Source of the DNA: Verrucomicrobia bacterium UBA1727 | GTDB taxonomy: Bacteria > Verrucomicrobiota > Kiritimatiellia > RFP12 > UBA1067 | Assembly (NCBI GenBank): GCA_002315875.1 | Contig: DCIL01000080.1 | Location: forward strand, 2,563 to 22,336 | DNA length: 19,774 nucleotides | Direction: 5' to 3' | Shown: positions 15,560 through 19,774 of the stretch, in pieces | Numbering within the stretch: position 1 is the first letter of the stretch | How the letters are laid out: each line of letters starts with the position of its first letter | Translations under genes and position numbers: made by a program | Notes under the pieces: model-generated | Databases searched by the model: none | The model's input: the letters and a program-made list of their open reading frames with translations, nothing else | What the model was told of the DNA's origin: nothing

Positions 15560-16264
15560 TCACCCTGGCAATGACAGCCCGCCGTCGACCTTGATTGAAG
15601 CGCCGGTGATGTAACGCCCGGCGTCGGACGCGAGCAGCAGCACGGTTCCTGCCGCATCTTCAGGATCAGCGTAGATATGCATCGGAATCGCAGCCGTCAC
15701 CTTAGGTCCGTAAACCGGATCGGCAAGACATTCCTTGTTGCGGTCGGTATAGAACACGCCTGGCGCGACATTGTTGACGGTAATGCCTTCAGGGGCGAGC
15801 TGGCGGGCGAGGCCGCGCACCAGATTCTCCTGGGCGGACTTCGTCGCGGCATAGACGCACATGTCGGGATGTGGACGACTCTCGTTCACACTGCCGATGG
15901 TGATGAGGCGACCCCACTTCTGCGCCTTCATCTTCGGATACGAGCGCTGGAACATGCGGAGCGTGGCGAGGAAATTGACCTCGACTTCCTTACGCGCCTC
16001 ATCAAGCGGGAACTGCGCCCAAGTGGTCTTCTGCTGAATGGACGCATTGGCGACGAGAATATCCGGCAGATTTCCCTCCGCCTCAAGCTTATCGAACCAG
16101 GCATCGACCGCGGCGGAATCGGCGAGATCGCAGACCTTCGTATTGTGGCGGATCACCTTCGCGCCGTATTCCTCGAGCGCGTCGCCGATGGCCTTACCGA
16201 TGCCACGGGTGGAGCCGGTAACAACCGCCACCTTTCCGGTGAGATCAAACTTCTCCTTGAGCAT
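15560..16264 (-). CDS. Short-chain dehydrogenase/reductase (FabG / gluconate 5-dehydrogenase-like)
   Basis: 234-residue classical SDR oxidoreductase, cytosolic, NAD(P)-dependent. Nucleotide-binding TGSTRGIG lies at 16-23; the usual NNAG is ANAS; the catalytic Ser is in TIGSVNES; the catalytic pair is YAATK (Tyr and Lys, spacing of three); PGVFYTDRN follows the active site and GASIKVDGG is the usual C-terminal strand. Substrate cannot be assigned: sugar-acid, polyol and oxoacyl reductases all share this pattern, and the sugar-enzyme context makes a sugar or sugar-acid substrate plausible but unproven. The ATG at 16264 is preceded by AAAGGA with 9-base spacing; an upstream in-frame start at 16357 would lie inside the symporter gene. 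It follows the symporter by 16 bases. Confidence 0.9.
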   Translation of the reverse strand: MLKEKFDLTGKVAVVTGSTRGIGKAIGDALEEYGAKVIRHNTKVCDLADSAAVDAWFDKLEAEGNLPDILVANASIQQKTTWAQFPLDEARKEVEVNFLATLRMFQRSYPKMKAQKWGRLITIGSVNESRPHPDMCVYAATKSAQENLVRGLARQLAPEGITVNNVAPGVFYTDRNKECLADPVYGPKVTAAIPMHIYADPEDAAGTVLLLASDAGRYITGASIKVDGGLSLPG

Positions 16265-16273
16265 GATTGAAAT

Positions 16274-16279
16274 TCCTTT
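16274..16279 (-). promoter_or_regulatory. Ribosome binding site of the dehydrogenase gene
   Basis: Minus-strand AAAGGA, 9 bases before the ATG at 16264, in the 16-base gap after the symporter stop; it decides the start against the longer frame. Confidence 0.75.
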
Positions 16280-16280
16280 C

Positions 16281-17843
16281 TCAACGAACCGCACTCTGGC
16301 GCTGATAATAATCCTTTGTGGTCTTCCAGACGATGGGCGAGAGGAAGATGAGCGCAATCAGGTTCGGGAACGCCATGAGGCCGTTGAAGACGTCCGCGAT
16401 TCCCCAGACCACGGAAACCGTGAGGTAGGGTCCGACGAAGACGACGGCGACATAGAGGAAGCGGAAGGCGCGGATGGCCCAGCGGCGATCGGAGCCGACC
16501 AGATACTCGAGGCACTTCTCGGAATAGAAGTCCCACCCGATGATCGTGGTGAAGGCGAAGAAGGTCAGCGCCATCATCAGGAAGAACGAGGCGATGACGC
16601 CGCTATGCGGACCGAGGAAGGAAAGCCCACGGCTGAACGCCTCGATGGTGATGTCGACACCCTTGAGTCCGAGGGACGGCTCCCACGCGCCGGTCACGAC
16701 GATCGCAAGGCCCGTCATCGTGCAGATGATGATCGTATCAATGAAGGTTCCCGTCATGCAGACGAGGCCCTGACGCGTCGGCTCGTTCGTCTTCGCCGCG
16801 GCCGCGGCGATCGGGGCGGACCCGAGACCGGCCTCGTTGGAGAAGATGCCGCGGGCGATGCCCTTCTGCATGGCGATGAAGATCGTGCCGACCATACCGC
16901 CGGTGAAGGCGGTCGGATTGAACGCCGCGCGAACGATCAGCTCGAGGGCGCTCGTGATCTTCGAGAGATTGCCGAGCAACAGAAAGGCGATGATGATGAC
17001 GTAGGAAATCGCCATGAACGGCACGACGACGGTCGAGACGCTCGCGATGCGCTTAAGGCCGCCGATGACTACGAGCGCGGTGCACACCGTGACGAAGAAG
17101 CCGGCGATCACCACCGGAATGGAGTAGGTCGTGCCGAACATCTGGATGCCGGTCGCCATGTTCAGAGGATCGAAGGCGGGATCGAAGAAGCGCTGCACCG
17201 CCGAGGTAATGCCGTGGATCTGCGTGATCGTACCGGTGCCCATGATACCGGCGAGCACTCCGAAGAACGCGAAGGCAATGGCGAGCGGCTTCCACTTCTT
17301 TCCGAGACCGCGCTCGATGTAGTAGAACGGTCCGCCGAGCACGCGTCCGTCAGGCAGCACCTCGCGATACTTGACCGCAAGGAGTCCCTCAGCATACTTC
17401 GTCGCCATTCCGAAGAACGCCGCGACCTCCATCCAGAAGAGCGCACCCGGGCCGCCGGTGCCGATCGCGGTAGCGACACCGACGATATTGCCGGTGCCGA
17501 TCGTCGCGGAAAGAGCCGTGCAGAGCGCGCCGAACTGCGACACCTCGCCGTGCGTCTTGCCGCCCTCGCTTTCCTCTTCCGAAGAGAACATGATGCGGAA
17601 GGCGTTCTTGAGATTGAAAAGATGGGTGAAGCGGAGAATGCAAGTCAGAAGCAATCCAGTCACGAGAATGCCGGCGATGAGCGGCACGCCCCAGACATAG
17701 CCATCGACCTGATCCACCAGCGAAGTAAACGAAGTCAGCCAGTCACTGGTCGCCTCGACGGTGGCGGCCACGCTGGACGATTGCGCGGCTTCGGGAATGG
17801 ATTTTACGGATTCGAGGGCGGTGCGGATTACTGCATTGGTCAT
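16281..17843 (-). CDS. Sodium:alanine/glycine symporter (AGCS family)
   Basis: 520-residue inner-membrane transporter that takes up alanine or glycine with Na+ (AGCS/DAACS-type, LeuT fold). Many hydrophobic segments are visible, the first about 52-71. Family hallmarks: FGALCTALSATIGTGNIVGV (104-123), GGPGALFWMEVAAFFGMATK (130-149), GIARGIFSNEAGLGSAP (328-344) and TGTFIDTIIICTMTGL (364-379). A roughly 50-residue hydrophilic N-terminus precedes the first membrane segment, somewhat longer than usual. The ATG at 17843 has AAGGA 9 bases upstream. The gene sits 18 bases after ptsI and 16 bases before the dehydrogenase, so it is likely in the same transcript as the PTS genes. The amino acid carried is inferred from the family. 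Confidence 0.95.
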   Translation of the reverse strand: MTNAVIRTALESVKSIPEAAQSSSVAATVEATSDWLTSFTSLVDQVDGYVWGVPLIAGILVTGLLLTCILRFTHLFNLKNAFRIMFSSEEESEGGKTHGEVSQFGALCTALSATIGTGNIVGVATAIGTGGPGALFWMEVAAFFGMATKYAEGLLAVKYREVLPDGRVLGGPFYYIERGLGKKWKPLAIAFAFFGVLAGIMGTGTITQIHGITSAVQRFFDPAFDPLNMATGIQMFGTTYSIPVVIAGFFVTVCTALVVIGGLKRIASVSTVVVPFMAISYVIIIAFLLLGNLSKITSALELIVRAAFNPTAFTGGMVGTIFIAMQKGIARGIFSNEAGLGSAPIAAAAAKTNEPTRQGLVCMTGTFIDTIIICTMTGLAIVVTGAWEPSLGLKGVDITIEAFSRGLSFLGPHSGVIASFFLMMALTFFAFTTIIGWDFYSEKCLEYLVGSDRRWAIRAFRFLYVAVVFVGPYLTVSVVWGIADVFNGLMAFPNLIALIFLSPIVWKTTKDYYQRQSAVR

Positions 17844-17852
17844 GGGATTGTT

Positions 17853-17857
17853 TCCTT
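17853..17857 (-). promoter_or_regulatory. Ribosome binding site of the AGCS symporter gene
   Basis: Minus-strand AAGGA, 9 bases before the ATG at 17843, inside the 18-base gap after ptsI. Confidence 0.75.
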
Positions 17858-17861
17858 GGTG

Positions 17862-19649
17862 TTACACGATAATGTTATCAAGATCGGGAATCTTCGAGAT
17901 GAGCCATCCGCGGCAGGCCGAAAGACGGTCCGCGGCACCCATCGAGACATCGAGTGACTCCGCGAAACGGGCGTACTCGTCGAGGTCGTTTCGCGTGAGG
18001 CGCGAGAAGAGTTTGGACATCACGGGAATGTAGGTGGCGGACATCGAAAGGATGTCAACGCCCATCGCCGCCCAGAGAACTCCGATCACCGGATCCGCCG
18101 CGGACTCTCCGCACACTCCGACATAGATGCCGTTTGCACGCGCCGCATCGACGGTCATGCGCATCAGCTTGAGAATCGCGGGATGAAGCGGCTGATAGAG
18201 ATGGGTGACCGCGTCATTGCCGCGGTCCGCAGCAAGCGTGTACTGAACGAGATCGTTAGTGCCGATCGAGAAGAAATTCACATGTTTCGCGAGCGCCGCC
18301 GCATTGAGCGCGGCCGCCGGCACCTCGATCATCGCACCGACCGGAATCTCGCGGTCGAAGGGAATGCCCGCCGCCTCAAGGTCGGACTTCGCCTTCTCGA
18401 GCACCTTGGCGGACTCCACCAGCTCCTCCTCGCAGGAGATCATCGGATACATGATGCAGATCTTGCCGAAGACCGAGGCACGAAGCGCCGCACGCAGTTG
18501 CGTTTCAAAGGTCTCGCGGTGGGAGAGCAGATAGCGGATCGAACGATTGCCGAGAAAAGGATTGGTCTCGTGCTGGGTGATGCCGGCGACGGTCTTATCG
18601 CCGCCGATATCCAGCACCCGCAGCGTGAGCGTCGCGTCCTCGCCAAGGGATTTCGCGAAGACGGCCGCATCGCGATAGGCCTGGAACTGTTCCTCTTCGG
18701 TAGGTTCGAGTTCGCGATTGAGCCAGAGATATTCGCTGCGGTAAAGTCCGATGCCGCGGGCGCCGAGCTCACGAAGTCCCCCGATCGGCACTCCTGGATG
18801 GACATTGGCATAAAGCGGAACTTCACCGCCTTCCTTGAGCGTACCCGCAGGCGCGCCCAGAACCGCTTCCTCCGAAAGCTCCTTCTGGCGTTCGATAAGA
18901 TCGCGGAAATCAAGCACCGTCGAAACATCGGCATTGACCGTGACCGCGCCGTTGGTGCCGTCCAGCAGAATCGTATCACCCGCCTGGACGATGGAAGTGA
19001 TGTCCTTAAGACCGGAGACCGCGGGAATGCCGAGCGCGCGGGCAAGCAGCGCGACATGGCTCGTAGTCGAGCCGCCTTCGGTCACGAACCCGAGCACGAA
19101 CTCGCGCGGCAACTGAACCGCCTGCGACGGCGTCAGATCGTCCGCCACCAGAATGCACGGACTCTTGATCTCGACGTAGGGCTCGGGCGCACCGCCGTCG
19201 AGCGCGAGCAGGAGACGACGCTCGACATCATCGACATCGCGGACTCTCTCGCGGAAATAGGCGTCGTTCATCCGCGCGAACTGGGCGCGCGCACGATCCG
19301 CCGTCCTTCTTACCGCAGCAGCGGCATTGAGCCGATCTTCGGTGATGGCGGATTCGACGGAATCGATGAGGGAAGGATCGTCCACCATCATCAGGTGGCA
19401 TTCGAAGACCATCACGTCCTCGCGTCCCGTACGCTCGCGGAGCGCCGCGATCAGTCCCTCGAGATCGCGTTTTACTTCATTGAGGGCGCGGCGGAAGCGA
19501 AGCATCTCCTCCGACTCGCACCCGACCTCGACGCAGTACTCCGGCACGGGCACCGCGGCATTGCCGCGGTAGATGAAGGCCGGACCGATCGCGTAACCGC
19601 GAGCGGTTGCCAACCCCGCCAGAGTCTGCATCTGGGGCTTATTGCTCAT
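17862..19649 (-). CDS. ptsI: Phosphoenolpyruvate-protein phosphotransferase (PTS enzyme I)
   Basis: 595-residue cytosolic enzyme I that autophosphorylates with PEP and passes phosphate to HPr. The phospho-histidine loop is GGSTTSHVALLARALGIPAV with His198 (family GG.TSH.AI.AR). The PEP-binding barrel shows GIGLYRSEYLWLNRE, RVLDIGGDK, NPFLGNRSIR, GAMIEVPAA, FFSIGTNDLVQYTLA (about 460-471) and GVCGESA with catalytic Cys514. The length is close to the usual 570-580. The ATG at 19649 overlaps the end of ptsH by 11 bases; the Met at 19631 is a shorter option and the open frame to 19691 would overlap ptsH by 53. Neither has a clear ribosome binding site. No EII component is visible here, so the phosphate may serve sugar uptake elsewhere or a regulatory (nitrogen-type) branch; the sequence does not decide. 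Confidence 0.96.
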   Translation of the reverse strand: MSNKPQMQTLAGLATARGYAIGPAFIYRGNAAVPVPEYCVEVGCESEEMLRFRRALNEVKRDLEGLIAALRERTGREDVMVFECHLMMVDDPSLIDSVESAITEDRLNAAAAVRRTADRARAQFARMNDAYFRERVRDVDDVERRLLLALDGGAPEPYVEIKSPCILVADDLTPSQAVQLPREFVLGFVTEGGSTTSHVALLARALGIPAVSGLKDITSIVQAGDTILLDGTNGAVTVNADVSTVLDFRDLIERQKELSEEAVLGAPAGTLKEGGEVPLYANVHPGVPIGGLRELGARGIGLYRSEYLWLNRELEPTEEEQFQAYRDAAVFAKSLGEDATLTLRVLDIGGDKTVAGITQHETNPFLGNRSIRYLLSHRETFETQLRAALRASVFGKICIMYPMISCEEELVESAKVLEKAKSDLEAAGIPFDREIPVGAMIEVPAAALNAAALAKHVNFFSIGTNDLVQYTLAADRGNDAVTHLYQPLHPAILKLMRMTVDAARANGIYVGVCGESAADPVIGVLWAAMGVDILSMSATYIPVMSKLFSRLTRNDLDEYARFAESLDVSMGAADRLSACRGWLISKIPDLDNIIV

Positions 19650-19774
19650 CCGGAATATCGAACTTCCGCGCGACGAGCGCCTCAAGCTCATTCAGAGCCG
19701 CTTCGGCCTCGGGACCAGACGCATGGACGCGCAGCACGGTGCCGCTCACGGCCTCGAGCGTCATCAGCGCCATG
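19639..19774 (-). CDS. ptsH: Phosphocarrier protein HPr, C-terminal 44 residues, cut by right window edge
   Basis: The frame runs from the window edge to TAA at 19639 and encodes MALMTLEAVSGTVLRVHASG followed by PEAEAALNELEALV and a 10-residue tail. This matches the C-terminal half of HPr: the MALMTLEA stretch follows the regulatory Ser46 segment (SIM.LM.L), then the strand G..L.V.A.G and helix EAAL..L..L. The active-site His15 and Ser46 lie just outside the window. It overlaps ptsI by 11 bases, the usual ptsH-ptsI order. The partial length limits certainty, but the neighbour makes the call strong. Confidence 0.88.
   Translation of the reverse strand, partial: MALMTLEAVSGTVLRVHASGPEAEAALNELEALVARKFDIPDEQ

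Noticed and set aside
16038..17957. 639-residue plus-strand open frame antisense to the symporter
   Set aside because: Extremely rich in Asp, Glu, Arg and His with no family motif; it mirrors the symporter's codon bias in GC-rich DNA, and the opposite strand carries a clear AGCS protein.

Overview
The window is a fully unidirectional block: all 15 recognisable genes lie on the minus strand and transcription runs from the right end to the left. The gaps between genes total only about 250 bases (roughly 98.7 % coding), and six junctions overlap, mostly as 4-base ATGA/GTGA overlaps. No RNA gene, insertion sequence, integrase or CRISPR array was seen. The DNA is GC-rich. The mix (PTS enzyme I/HPr beside a Na+:alanine-type symporter, secreted GH10, GH13 and GH42-like enzymes, a Tat-type phosphoesterase, QueH, a SWIM-SNF2 helicase) would fit an anaerobic polysaccharide-degrading bacterium of the Verrucomicrobiota/Kiritimatiellota/Lentisphaerota kind. 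That placement is inference from gene content only.

Reading in the direction of transcription (right to left). (1) The C-terminal end of HPr (ptsH, cut by the window edge) overlaps enzyme I (ptsI); an AGCS sodium:amino-acid symporter and a short-chain dehydrogenase follow with gaps of 16-18 bases. (2) After a 95-base purine-rich repeat leader comes a run of exported enzymes: a GH13 alpha-amylase-family protein, a GH42-like glycoside hydrolase, a Tat-type calcineurin-like phosphoesterase and a GH10 xylanase. This looks like a small plant- or storage-polysaccharide degradation cluster without its own visible uptake system or regulator. (3) Housekeeping genes follow, many translationally coupled: queH (queuosine synthesis), an RraA-family protein, thiamine pyrophosphokinase, a SWIM-SNF2 helicase, rarA, a HAD phosphatase and DNA polymerase I (polA, cut by the left edge).

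The most unusual structures are: a 20-bp tandem repeat before the GH13 gene that spells a chain of overlapping GTG...TGA mini-ORFs leading into that gene; a six-copy 9-bp repeat inside the SNF2 gene that puts a Ser-Gln-Pro tract between helicase motifs I and Ia, together with an apparent ~15-residue loss before helicase domain 2; and several altered catalytic motifs (GNHD to GDHD in the phosphoesterase, DxDGT to DWNGT in the HAD protein, LVWH to LVWG in GH10, DxVxNH to DLVYLH in GH13). I did not find a clear new defence or mobile system in this window.
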